Source: an uncultured Gemmiger sp.
GTDB lineage: Bacteria > Bacillota > Clostridia > Oscillospirales > Ruminococcaceae
Direction of reading: 5' to 3'
NCBI GenBank assembly: GCA_944388105.1
Contig: CALXHN010000003.1
Span: forward strand, 1-61,351
Length of the DNA stretch: 61,351 nucleotides
Shown here piece by piece: positions 33,519 to 42,143 of the stretch. The notes under the pieces are model-generated. The model was given only the letters and a program-made list of their open reading frames with translations. It made no database searches and was not told the origin of the DNA. The stretch's first letter is position 1. The number at the start of each line of letters is the position of its first letter. A program made the position numbers and the translations under genes.

Positions 33519-35586
33519 ACTGCTTTTCCAGCTCCTTCCGGGTAATTTTCAGCACGCAGGGGCGCCCATGAGGGCAAAACGGCGGCACAGTGCCGTCCAT
33601 AATCTTTTGTGCCAAGGCCATCATCTCTTCAGCGTTGGTCTTGTCCCCTGCCTTAATAGCTGCACGGCAGGCAATGGAATGCAGAACCCATTCCGTTTTT
33701 TCGCGCAGAGCATCATGAGCACCGTTCTGCAGGTGATTGGCCAGTTCCAGAATCATATCGGATACATCGTCCACCGGCACGTCTGCGGGGACTGCCCGTA
33801 CGACCACTGTAGGGCCGCCGTAATCCTCCGCTTCGATGCCGGCGTTCTGCAAAAGTTCCTGATTCTGCAGAATTGCCAGCTTTTCCTGGGCGCTCATATT
33901 CACCTGAACCGGCATCAAGAGCATCTGTGCCGGTACATTTCCATAGTCCCGGGACAGACTCTCAAACAGAATACGCTCATGTGCCGCATGTTTATCGATC
34001 AGGCACATTTCTCCATCGCGCTCGGTAATGATGTAAGTCTTGAAAACCTCTCCCACCAGACGCAGCGGCTTGCTGGCCGGTTCGGGATCAAAGGTGGTCT
34101 GCTCAGGGGCTTCTGCCGGCAAGGCACTGAGGGCATGCTGTGGTGCTTTCTCTGCCTGATGTTCGATCTCCGTTCCGGCGCTGGTGCTTTCTGACACCTT
34201 TTCCTCTGCGGCAGGCGCAGAGGAAAAGACATCAGCCGGCGGGCAAGAAACTTCTTCCGGATTCTTCTGCGGCACAGGCGGGACCGGTTCCGACAAATCC
34301 GGCAGTATATCCAGAACCGCTTCGGAAGCTGCCGGCACAGATTCCAAAACCACCTCATCCGGCTGCGGTGCCGGTGTCTGCAGCCCGGGAACAGGGCGCG
34401 GGGTTACCCCGGCAGTCATCTGATGAAGGGCCCGAAATTCCGCCGCCGACAAGGTCGAAAAGTGCTTCTGCGGCTGCGGTGATGCAGAATGCGGAGCAGA
34501 CACACCTGCAGCGGCTGCGGGCGTCCGGACAGGCTGCGGCGCACTTTCGGCCTCTTCAGGAGCCTTGTGTCCCAGTTCAAAACGACATTCCCCACTTCCA
34601 GGGGTGGTCAGTGCCGAGCGGACGGCCCGATAGACGGTATCAAACACGTCACTTTCCCGGGCAAAACGAATTTCGGTTTTGGCCGGATGAACATTGACAT
34701 CCACCAACTCAGCCGGCATGTCCAGCATGAGGATCGCCCCGGGAAAACGTCCCTGCATGAGGGTGCCCTTGTATGCGTTTTCCAATCCGGCCATCATGGT
34801 GCGGTTCTTGACATAGCGGCCGTTTACGTAAAAGTGCTGGGCGCTTCGGGAAGCACGGCAGGCACGGGGGGGCGTGATGAGCCCTTTTATTTTATAGACC
34901 CCATTTTCCCCTTCCAGTTCCAGCAAATCCCGGGAAAATTCCCGTCCCAGAACCGCATAAGCCGCACTGCGCAGCGAACCGTCCCCGGGCGTAACGAACT
35001 GCTGTTTGCCATCCCGCACAAACCGGAAAGAAATTTCCGGATGGGAAAGCGCCACATGCATCACAGCATCCGCCACAAAGGTTCCTTCACTTACATCCTT
35101 TTTCAGGAACTTCATGCGGGCGGGAGTGTTATAGAACAGGTCATTCACCGTGATGGTCGTTCCGCGTCCACGGGCTCCCGGTTCCAGGCCCAGGGCTTCT
35201 CCGCCTTCGATACGATAGCAATAGGCGAATTCGTCGGCATCGGTCTTTGTCAGAAGTTCCACCCTGGCCACACTGGCGATGGAAGCCAACGCCTCCCCTC
35301 GGAACCCCAACGTGTGAATATGCGTCAGATCATCCGCGGTGGTTATCTTGCTGGTAGCATGACGGACGAATGCGTTTTCAATGGATTCCGCCTCAATGCC
35401 GCTGCCGTTATCCGAAATCTGCAGCTGTTGAATACCGCCGCGGACGATGGAGAGGCTGATCTGCGTAGCGCCTGCGTCGATTGCATTTTCCAACAATTCC
35501 TTTGCCACCGAGGCAGGGCGTTCTACTACCTCACCCGCTGCAATCAATTCAGCGGTATGTTTATCCAGCACATGAATCTGTGCCAT
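33502..35586 (-). CDS. mutL: DNA mismatch repair protein MutL
   Basis: A 694-residue MutL. The GHKL ATPase domain has ELLENAIDAGA, DNGSGI and TLGFRGEAL; a transducer domain follows to about 330; residues 330-490 are an Ala/Pro/Glu-rich disordered linker; the C-terminal domain has the endonuclease motif in a DKHAAHERILFE form (Lys where Gln is usual), plus ACRAAIKAGD and CPHGRP for metal binding. So it should be a nicking MutL, as in bacteria lacking MutH. It lies 38 bp after mutS and overlaps miaA. GCAGGTGA lies upstream of the ATG. Confidence 0.95.
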   Translation of the reverse strand: MAQIHVLDKHTAELIAAGEVVERPASVAKELLENAIDAGATQISLSIVRGGIQQLQISDNGSGIEAESIENAFVRHATSKITTADDLTHIHTLGFRGEALASIASVARVELLTKTDADEFAYCYRIEGGEALGLEPGARGRGTTITVNDLFYNTPARMKFLKKDVSEGTFVADAVMHVALSHPEISFRFVRDGKQQFVTPGDGSLRSAAYAVLGREFSRDLLELEGENGVYKIKGLITPPRACRASRSAQHFYVNGRYVKNRTMMAGLENAYKGTLMQGRFPGAILMLDMPAELVDVNVHPAKTEIRFARESDVFDTVYRAVRSALTTPGSGECRFELGHKAPEEAESAPQPVRTPAAAAGVSAPHSASPQPQKHFSTLSAAEFRALHQMTAGVTPRPVPGLQTPAPQPDEVVLESVPAASEAVLDILPDLSEPVPPVPQKNPEEVSCPPADVFSSAPAAEEKVSESTSAGTEIEHQAEKAPQHALSALPAEAPEQTTFDPEPASKPLRLVGEVFKTYIITERDGEMCLIDKHAAHERILFESLSRDYGNVPAQMLLMPVQVNMSAQEKLAILQNQELLQNAGIEAEDYGGPTVVVRAVPADVPVDDVSDMILELANHLQNGAHDALREKTEWVLHSIACRAAIKAGDKTNAEEMMALAQKIMDGTVPPFCPHGRPCVLKITRKELEKQFGRLV

Positions 35587-35624
35587 GTCAATTCACCTGC
35601 CTTTTCTCTAAATCAGGGGGCACC

Positions 35625-38237
35625 TCACTTCAGCGCCTGCTTGAGTTCATACAGGAAGTTCAAGGCCTCCAACGGCGTCAGCGTCTCCACATCGATCTGG
35701 TGGAGTTTATCCACCACCTCACTGGGAACGGTGGGATTGTTGTAGGCTTCCACCGTTTCAAAGTCCAGCTGCATGGATGCGTTGGCTCCGGGCGCGGTGG
35801 CTTCCAGCTGGCGCAGTACCTTGTGTGCACGCTTGATGACAGCATCCGGCAGTCCGGCAAGTTTGGCGACCTCTATGCCATAACTGTCATCCGCAGGGCC
35901 GGACACGATACGGCGCAGGAAGGTGATATCTTCCCCGCGTTTCTTGACGGCAATGTTATAGTTTTTCACCCCGAAAACATCCTTGTCCATGCTGGTCAGT
36001 TCATGGTAATGGGTGGCGAACAACGTTTTGCATCCGATGTTGTCGCAGATGTATTCTACCACGGCGCGGGCAATGCTCATGCCGTCAAAGGTCGAAGTTC
36101 CACGGCCGATCTCATCCAGAATAACCAGACTGGATTTGGTTGCATTGCGCAGAATTTCGGCCACTTCAGTCATCTCCACCATAAAGGTGGATTGACCGGC
36201 GGCCAGATCGTCGGAAGCCCCTACGCGGGTAAAGATGGCATCCACTACACCTACCCGGCACTTGGCCGCCGGCACGAAAGAGCCGATCTGGGCCATCAGT
36301 GCAATCAGGGCATTCTGGCGCATGTAGGTAGATTTGCCTGCCATATTGGGACCGGTGATAATCAGCATACGGTTTTCGCCCTCATCCAGGGTGGTGTCAT
36401 TGGGTACAAACAGGCTGGATTTGAGCATCTGTTCAATTACTGGGTGACGGCCTTCCGCAATATCCAGCACGTCGCTGTCGTCCACCGTGGGCTTGACGTA
36501 ATTGTTCTGTACAGCCGCTTCCGCAAAGGAGGCAAGCACATCCAGCTGGGCTACAGCCGTGGCGGTGCGCTGGATACGCAGCAGCTGCGCAGAAATATCA
36601 TTGAGAAGTTCGGAGAAAAGCTGATGTTCCAGTGCCAGCAGTCGTTCGTTGGCGCCCAGAATCTTGTTTTCCAGTTCCTTCAGTTCGGGGGTGATATAGC
36701 GTTCGCCCGTGGTCAGGGTCTGCTTGCGGGTAAAGGTTTCCGGCACACTGCCCACATAGCTGCGGCTCACTTCAATGTAATAGCCGAAGACCTTGTTGAA
36801 GCCGATCTTCAGCTTGGGGATGCCGGTTTGCTGGCGCAGGTCGGCTTCCAGCTGGGAAAGAACGCCTTTGCCGCCATGCATGATATCCCGCAGCTCATCC
36901 ACTTCGGCATTATAGCCTTCCCGGATGGCGCCCCCATCCTTGAGGTTGGCCGGCGGATCGTCCACCAAAGCACGGCTGACCTTATCCAGAATGTCAGACA
37001 GCGGATCAACGGCTTCAGCCAAATCATTCAGCAGTTTGGCACCGGCTGCGGCAGCCTGTTCCTTGACCTGGGGCAGACGCTGGCAGGTGTCGCCCAAAGC
37101 TTTGACCTCCCGGGGCGTGGCCGAACCGTACAGAATGCGGGTGGTCAGGCGTTCGATGTCGAACACATGGGAGAGAGCTTCTTTCAGTTCGGCCCGTCCC
37201 ACATTGGCATTGTACAGTGCTTCCACCGCGTCCAGACGCTCGTTAATAACCTTGTTGTCCACCAGCGGCTGCTCGATCCAGGAGCGCAGCATTCGCTTAC
37301 CCATGGAAGTTTCAGTCTTGTCCAGCACCCAGAGCAGGGTGCCCTTCTTTTCCCGGCCCCGCATGGTCTCGGTCAGTTCCAGGTTGGCACGAGTCACCGC
37401 GGAAAGCCGCATGTACTGGGCATCGGCGTAGTTCTGCACCGCCTTGATGCGCTCGGTACCATGTTTCTGGGTCTCGTAAAGATACCCGAGCAAGGCTCCG
37501 AAAGCCTGTGGCACGAATCCATCGGGGGCGAAACCGCAGCTCTTGTTCCAGTCCTCACCGAACTGACGACTGAGCATGCTCTCCACCACAGCCTGCTTGT
37601 AGCAGGAGTCCTCCCGCAGTTCCACCAGAGCATTGGTATGCTGCTTGATATAGTTGGTCAGATCTTTCAGGTCCAGCACCGCCGGATTGATGAGGATCTC
37701 ACTGGGCATATACCGGCACAGCTCGGTAATGAGCGCGCCGCCCATTTTTTCATTATGCAATTCAGTGGCGTAAGCTTCACCGGTGGAAATATCCGCAAAA
37801 CAAATACCGGCTTTCCAGCCTCCGCGGACTTTTTTGGCATAGATGGAACACAGGTAGTTGTTCTTGTCTTCGGCCAGCATGCTGCTCTCGATCACGGTGC
37901 CGGGAGTCACCACGCGAATGATATCCCGCTTCACCAGTCCTTTGGCAGTGGCCGGGTCTTCCATCTGTTCACAGATAGCGACCTTGTATCCCTTGGCGAT
38001 CAGGCGTGCCACATAAATTTCATAGGAGTGGAAGGGCACCCCACACATGGGAGCACGCTCTTCCTGGCCGCAGGCCTTCCCCGTCAGGGTCAGCTCCAGT
38101 TCGCGGGAAGCCGTCAGGGCATCGTCATAAAACATCTCATAGAAATCCCCCACGCGATAAAAGAGGATCTCATTGGGATGCTGCTTCTTGATTTCAAAAT
38201 ATTGCTGCATCATGGGCGATACACTTTGTCCGGCCAT
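35625..38237 (-). CDS. mutS: DNA mismatch repair protein MutS
   Basis: An 870-residue MutS1 that recognises mispaired bases. The N-terminus VSPMMQQYFEIKKQHPNEIL with FYRVGDFYEMFYDDA contains the mismatch-wedging FxE element; the connector, lever and clamp follow; the ATPase has GPNMAGKSTYMRQ near 615, DEIGRGTSTFDG and ATHYHEL. Full length and intact. An AGGAG site precedes the ATG at 38235-38237. It sits between ricA and mutL, the common Firmicute order. Confidence 0.97.
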   Translation of the reverse strand: MAGQSVSPMMQQYFEIKKQHPNEILFYRVGDFYEMFYDDALTASRELELTLTGKACGQEERAPMCGVPFHSYEIYVARLIAKGYKVAICEQMEDPATAKGLVKRDIIRVVTPGTVIESSMLAEDKNNYLCSIYAKKVRGGWKAGICFADISTGEAYATELHNEKMGGALITELCRYMPSEILINPAVLDLKDLTNYIKQHTNALVELREDSCYKQAVVESMLSRQFGEDWNKSCGFAPDGFVPQAFGALLGYLYETQKHGTERIKAVQNYADAQYMRLSAVTRANLELTETMRGREKKGTLLWVLDKTETSMGKRMLRSWIEQPLVDNKVINERLDAVEALYNANVGRAELKEALSHVFDIERLTTRILYGSATPREVKALGDTCQRLPQVKEQAAAAGAKLLNDLAEAVDPLSDILDKVSRALVDDPPANLKDGGAIREGYNAEVDELRDIMHGGKGVLSQLEADLRQQTGIPKLKIGFNKVFGYYIEVSRSYVGSVPETFTRKQTLTTGERYITPELKELENKILGANERLLALEHQLFSELLNDISAQLLRIQRTATAVAQLDVLASFAEAAVQNNYVKPTVDDSDVLDIAEGRHPVIEQMLKSSLFVPNDTTLDEGENRMLIITGPNMAGKSTYMRQNALIALMAQIGSFVPAAKCRVGVVDAIFTRVGASDDLAAGQSTFMVEMTEVAEILRNATKSSLVILDEIGRGTSTFDGMSIARAVVEYICDNIGCKTLFATHYHELTSMDKDVFGVKNYNIAVKKRGEDITFLRRIVSGPADDSYGIEVAKLAGLPDAVIKRAHKVLRQLEATAPGANASMQLDFETVEAYNNPTVPSEVVDKLHQIDVETLTPLEALNFLYELKQALK

Positions 38238-38283
38238 GCTTCACACTCCTGCTTCTTTCTGGGCCCTTGTCCTTGTGTCTGTC

Positions 38284-38691
38284 TCAGTGGCAACCGCCGC
38301 AAGTGGCGCAGCTGCCGGTGCAGCCGCTCTGGGGCGGGTTCACGGTCATGGGATCGCCGCCATTCATGGCGGTATTGATAATGGCGTCGATGTGATTGAT
38401 CAGCGCTTCACACTCGGACTTGGCGGCATTGTAGCGCACCATGCCTTCGCTGGCCATGATTTGGCTGTACAGATCATTGACCTTTTTGTTCAGTTCGGCC
38501 ACGCGCTCATGATCGGTGGTGCTCTTGGAGGTCTCGTTGTTCAGATCCAGACGCGCCAGGTTGAACTCCCCGATCAGGTTCTGCAGTTCCTGGTCCATAT
38601 CGTTTTCCCGGCGCGCGGCATCCAGTTCCAGATAGCGGGGGTCAGTCTGCAATGCCATAGCGGCCTTCTTGAAAAGATCGATGCAATCCAT
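38284..38691 (-). CDS. ricA: YlbF/YmcA (RicA)-family protein with C-terminal cysteine cluster
   Basis: A 135-residue helical protein of the YlbF/YmcA family. In Bacillus, YmcA (RicA) works with RicF and RicT to tune RNase Y; its position between miaB and mutS is the same as ymcA in Bacillus, so it is named by synteny. The C-terminus ends in GCTGSCATCGGCH, four cysteines and a histidine, fitting the Fe-S cluster reported for Ric proteins. The ATG has AAAGGAG upstream. RicF and RicT are not in the window, and YlbF rather than YmcA cannot be excluded from sequence alone. Confidence 0.75.
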   Translation of the reverse strand: MDCIDLFKKAAMALQTDPRYLELDAARRENDMDQELQNLIGEFNLARLDLNNETSKSTTDHERVAELNKKVNDLYSQIMASEGMVRYNAAKSECEALINHIDAIINTAMNGGDPMTVNPPQSGCTGSCATCGGCH

Positions 38692-38754
38692 AATAATATC
38701 TCCTTTGGTTGTGTTTATTTTCTTAAAACAGCAGTATAGCCGGAACCGGTCCGC

Positions 38755-40143
38755 TTATTCAGTGACAAGCTCACCCAACAGCAACGCGGCCCGGGAGCCG
38801 GTAAGACGAACCTGCGCGTATTGCCCCACCAGCTCTTCATGGCTGGCAAATTCTACTACGAGATTGTTGTCCAGACGGCCATTGAGAGTGCCTTCCAGGC
38901 GTCCGGCGCCTTCCACAAGGACCCGAACGGTTTGGCCCACCAGCTGTGCAATCGCTGCAAAAGCAATGCGGTCCTGGGTGCGGAGCAGACGATCCATACG
39001 AGCAGCCTTCTCGGCGTGGGTGACAGGATCCTCCATCCTGGCCGCAGGGGTGCCTTCCCGCTTGGAATATATAAAGGTAAACAGCTGCATGTATCCCACA
39101 GCTTCCACCAGTTCCAGTGTCTTTTCGAAATCCTCTTCTGTTTCCCCGGGGAATCCCACAATGATGTCGCTGGAGAAAGTCACACCGGGAATTTTGTTCC
39201 GGGCGTAGTTGACAAGATCCAGGTATTGTTCCACCGTATAGTGCCGGTTCATCTCCTTGAGAATCCGGTTGCTGCCGGACTGTACAGGGAGATGGATGTG
39301 TTTGCACAGATGGGGCTGTGCCGCAATGGTGTCGATAAGTTTGCGGCTGGCATCTTTGGGATGGCTTGTCATAAAGCGGATCTGGTAATCTCCGGGTACT
39401 TCACACAGCAGATTGAGCAAGTCGGCGAAATCGATCGGATTGGCCAAACCTTTGCCATAACTGTTGACGTTCTGCCCCAGCAAAGTGATCTCTTTGTATC
39501 CCTGCTCGATCAGCTGTTTGAATTCCGCCAGAATATCTTCGGGTTCCCGGCTGCGTTCCCGCCCGCGCACATAAGGCACGATGCAGTACGTGCAGAAATT
39601 GTCGCACCCATACATGATAGGCAGCCAGGCACGGAAGCCGGAGTCACGCCGGATAGGCAAATCCTCCACCACGGCGTTTCTGGATTTGGGATCTTCCAGA
39701 TACCGCTTTCCGCGGCGGAAACGTTCCGCAAGCATGGCGGGCAAACGGTCGATGCCATCCACGCCAAATACCAGGTCCACGTAGGGATAGCTTTTGCGCA
39801 GCTTGTCCACGATGTGCTGCTGCTGCGCCATACAGCCGCAGACGCCGATGACCAGTCTGGGATTTTTTTCTTTCAGCTTCTTCAAGGCGCCCACATTGCC
39901 GAATACCCGCTGCTCGGCATGTTCACGCACAGCACATGTATTGAACAGAATCAGGTCAGCCTGCTCCACATTTTCGCACATGCCAAAGCCAACGTCCATA
40001 AGAACACCGCGGATTTTTTCCCCGTCGTTCACATTCTGCTGGCAGCCGTAGCTGTGCACATACGCCAAAGGCGGCGCATCCTGATAAACAGACGCGATCA
40101 CGGCAGCAGCCTGCGCGTCATGGGTGTAGGTCAGTTTTTCCAA
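38755..40143 (-). CDS. miaB: tRNA-2-methylthio-N6-dimethylallyladenosine synthase MiaB
   Basis: A 462-residue radical SAM methylthiotransferase that converts i6A37 to ms2i6A37 in tRNA. The N-terminal domain binds one 4Fe-4S cluster through cysteines in HSYGCQQNVND, NTCAVREHAEQ and GVCGCMAQQ; the radical SAM cluster is in CDNFCTYCIVPYVRGRERSR; a TRAM domain ends the protein. The start is TTG at 40141-40143 with AGGAG seven bases upstream; a longer frame has no ribosome site. First gene of the miaB-ricA-mutS-mutL-miaA-hlyD operon. Confidence 0.95.
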   Translation of the reverse strand: MEKLTYTHDAQAAAVIASVYQDAPPLAYVHSYGCQQNVNDGEKIRGVLMDVGFGMCENVEQADLILFNTCAVREHAEQRVFGNVGALKKLKEKNPRLVIGVCGCMAQQQHIVDKLRKSYPYVDLVFGVDGIDRLPAMLAERFRRGKRYLEDPKSRNAVVEDLPIRRDSGFRAWLPIMYGCDNFCTYCIVPYVRGRERSREPEDILAEFKQLIEQGYKEITLLGQNVNSYGKGLANPIDFADLLNLLCEVPGDYQIRFMTSHPKDASRKLIDTIAAQPHLCKHIHLPVQSGSNRILKEMNRHYTVEQYLDLVNYARNKIPGVTFSSDIIVGFPGETEEDFEKTLELVEAVGYMQLFTFIYSKREGTPAARMEDPVTHAEKAARMDRLLRTQDRIAFAAIAQLVGQTVRVLVEGAGRLEGTLNGRLDNNLVVEFASHEELVGQYAQVRLTGSRAALLLGELVTE

Positions 40144-40203
40144 GATTGATCTCCTGCCATTGTATGTAAGTTCAAAAGGGCATACGCCCAGATATACCAT
40201 AAT

Positions 40204-40232
40204 AGTATATCGCACAGCCCCAAAAAGTACAA
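40204..40232 (-). promoter_or_regulatory. Promoter of the miaB-mutSL operon
   Basis: Minus strand TTGTAC (40227-40232), 17-base spacer, TATACT (40204-40209), 60 bp before the miaB start. Confidence 0.7.
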
Positions 40233-40269
40233 GATGTATCCAAAAGGATTTTTGCCCCGCCCTTCTGCT

Positions 40270-40297
40270 TTGCAGGAAAGCCTGCCGGTGCTATAAT
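40270..40297 (+). promoter_or_regulatory. Promoter of the EFR1 gene
   Basis: TTGCAG (40270-40275), 16-base spacer, TATAAT (40292-40297), about 30 bp before the start codon. Confidence 0.75.
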
Positions 40298-40326
40298 GGT
40301 AAAATCAAGTAAGGAGGGCATTTGCC

Positions 40327-41091
40327 ATGAACCTGTATTCCCTTGTTTTCAGCCCGACCGGCGGCACCCAAAAAGCCTCTGACGCTCTTTGTGCCGGACT
40401 GGATCTGCCTGTACATAAGGTGGATCTGTGCGATTCCCGGTCCGACTATTCTTCTTTGGCATTCTCAAAAGAGGATATCTGCGTGTTTTCTGTGCCCAGT
40501 TTCGGCGGCCGTGTCCCTGTTCCGGCTGCCCAGCGCATAGCTTGCATGCATGGCAACGGCGCGTTGGCTGTTTTGTTGGTTGTGTATGGCAATCGTGCTT
40601 TCGACGACACCTTTGCGGAAATGATGGACCTGGCCGAAGCTGCCGGCTTTCGCTGCGTAGCAGGGGCCGCTGCTATTGCAGAGCACTCCATTGCACATTG
40701 CTACGCCACCGGCCGACCGGATGAAAAAGACATTGCGGAACTGAAAACGTTCGGGCGTCAGATCATGCAGAAGCTCCAGACTGGATCCTTAGCCGCCGTG
40801 CCAAAGTTCCCCGGCCATCGGCCATATCGTGCTTTCGGCGGTGTGGGGATGATTCCCATGCCGGATGCCAGCTGCATGGCCTGCGGTACCTGTGCCTCGC
40901 TGTGCCCCACAGGTGCCATCTCCACGCAAAATCCCGCAGAGGTGGACAACAACCTGTGCATCAGCTGTATGCAGTGCGTCGCCGTATGCCCGACACACAG
41001 CCGGCGTGCCGAACCGGAAAAGGTAGCTGCTACTGAACAAAAACTGTCAAAGCTGTGCTCGGATCGAAAAGCAAACGAGCTTTTCCTGTGA
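40327..41091 (+). CDS. EFR1-family ferredoxin with flavodoxin-like domain
   Basis: A 254-residue electron carrier. The N-terminal two thirds are flavodoxin-like, with the phosphate-binding loop FSPTGGTQKASDAL at residues 8-21. The C-terminal part has two 4Fe-4S motifs, CMACGTCASLCPTGAI and CISCMQCVAVCPTHS (about 178-220). EFR1 proteins are common in anaerobic Clostridia; their partners are mostly unknown. AAGGAGGG lies before the ATG. It stands alone on the plus strand ahead of the MerR gene, which has its own promoter. Confidence 0.88.
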   Translation: MNLYSLVFSPTGGTQKASDALCAGLDLPVHKVDLCDSRSDYSSLAFSKEDICVFSVPSFGGRVPVPAAQRIACMHGNGALAVLLVVYGNRAFDDTFAEMMDLAEAAGFRCVAGAAAIAEHSIAHCYATGRPDEKDIAELKTFGRQIMQKLQTGSLAAVPKFPGHRPYRAFGGVGMIPMPDASCMACGTCASLCPTGAISTQNPAEVDNNLCISCMQCVAVCPTHSRRAEPEKVAATEQKLSKLCSDRKANELFL

Positions 41092-41126
41092 TTTTCTGAA
41101 AATCCGAAAAAGTGCGCTCCGGTATC

Positions 41127-41157
41127 TTGACCTTCTACCAACTTCAAGGTTTATACT
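41127..41157 (+). promoter_or_regulatory. MerR-type promoter and operator
   Basis: TTGACC (41127-41132) and TATACT (41152-41157) are 19 bases apart, the abnormal spacing MerR regulators correct by bending DNA. In between lies the dyad ACCTT (41130-41134) / AAGGT (41146-41150). It sits directly before the merR gene, so the regulator very likely controls itself. Confidence 0.8.
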
Positions 41158-41185
41158 GCCATTGAAAGGACGGTGGACAGCTTTG

Positions 41186-42100
41186 ATGAACATCAAACAG
41201 GCCTCCCAGCACAGTGGCGTATCCCCGCAGAACATCCGTTACTATGAAAAAGAAGGATTATTGTCTCCGCAGCGCAACCCGGACAACGACTACCGGATAT
41301 ACTCCGAAAAAGATGTACATATTCTCAAGCTCATCCGCATACTTCGGATGCTGGATATGCCTTTGGAAGATATTCGCGGGGTGCTGGATGGGTCTGTGAC
41401 GCTGCCCTTGGGTTTACAGCAGCAGGAACTGCGCCTGAAAGCAAAATCAGAAGAACTGCAAGCTGCCCTTCGCTTTTGTCGGGAGCTGAAAAGCAAAGCC
41501 CCGGATGTCAGCCGGCTCGATGTGGATGCATGCCTGACAAAAATGGAAAGCGGCACCTCAAATGGCGGGTTCTTCGCCGGATGGGTCAACGACTATAAGC
41601 GCGTGGTCCAAGCCCAGCACAAAGAAGATTTTACTTTTGTGCCAGACGGACCGGTCAACAATCCCCGCGAATTCACAGACGCGTTGCTTGCCTGGGCACG
41701 GGCAAGCAACAAGGATCTCGTAATTACCCGGGAAGGTATGTACCCTCATTTTGTCATGAACGGTGTGGAATACGAGGCACAGCGAATCTATCGCCGCATG
41801 GGATATCGATATTTCAGCACACCGTTGGCCATTGTCCGGTGCCATTGCTGCACAGATATGGAAGCTGACGCATCCGTTTTGCCCGTCCGTCGCCGGCTGC
41901 TTCGGATTCTGCGCTGTTCCCTGCCCTCTTTGTTTTTGTTTGCCATGATTATGATTTCCTGCTCCGGATGGCTTTTTGCCCCCGGACAATCGGCCGAAGA
42001 TATTTTTATCGGTGTTTTTACCGTTACAGCCCTTGCCGTCATGTGCGGCCTGACTGCCTGGTTTAACTATTATTATCATTTCAATGACCAGACAAAATAA
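41186..42100 (+). CDS. MerR-family regulator with C-terminal membrane segments
   Basis: A 304-residue protein. Residues 1-75 form a MerR winged-helix domain (MNIKQASQHSGVSPQNIRYY, then LKLIRILRMLDMPLEDI), followed by a coiled coil (about 80-105). The middle 130 residues are a domain I do not recognise, with a CHCC cluster near residue 222. Two hydrophobic segments (about 248-268 and 274-293) end the protein, so it may be anchored in the membrane. The start is the ATG at 41186, where the DNA-binding domain begins. Its upstream region is a MerR-type promoter. The inducer is unknown. Confidence 0.82.
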   Translation: MNIKQASQHSGVSPQNIRYYEKEGLLSPQRNPDNDYRIYSEKDVHILKLIRILRMLDMPLEDIRGVLDGSVTLPLGLQQQELRLKAKSEELQAALRFCRELKSKAPDVSRLDVDACLTKMESGTSNGGFFAGWVNDYKRVVQAQHKEDFTFVPDGPVNNPREFTDALLAWARASNKDLVITREGMYPHFVMNGVEYEAQRIYRRMGYRYFSTPLAIVRCHCCTDMEADASVLPVRRRLLRILRCSLPSLFLFAMIMISCSGWLFAPGQSAEDIFIGVFTVTALAVMCGLTAWFNYYYHFNDQTK

Positions 42101-42105
42101 GAAGT

Positions 42106-42143
42106 AAAGACTCCCCCGTGCTTTTGGGCATAGGGGAGTCTTT
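42106..42143. terminator. Bidirectional terminator between merR and the aldo/keto reductase
   Basis: AAAGACTCCCC (42106-42116) pairs with GGGGAGTCTTT (42133-42143), with T-rich flanks on both sides. The reductase stop codon overlaps the right arm. It serves two convergent genes. Confidence 0.85.

Noticed and set aside
33502..35586. Possible inactive MutL because the endonuclease motif has Lys instead of Gln (DKHA).
   Set aside because: The metal-binding Asp, His and Glu are present, along with the other C-terminal metal motifs, so activity is expected.
35481..38378. A 965-codon plus-strand frame over mutS.
   Set aside because: Antisense shadow of an intact mutS; no ribosome site or family match.
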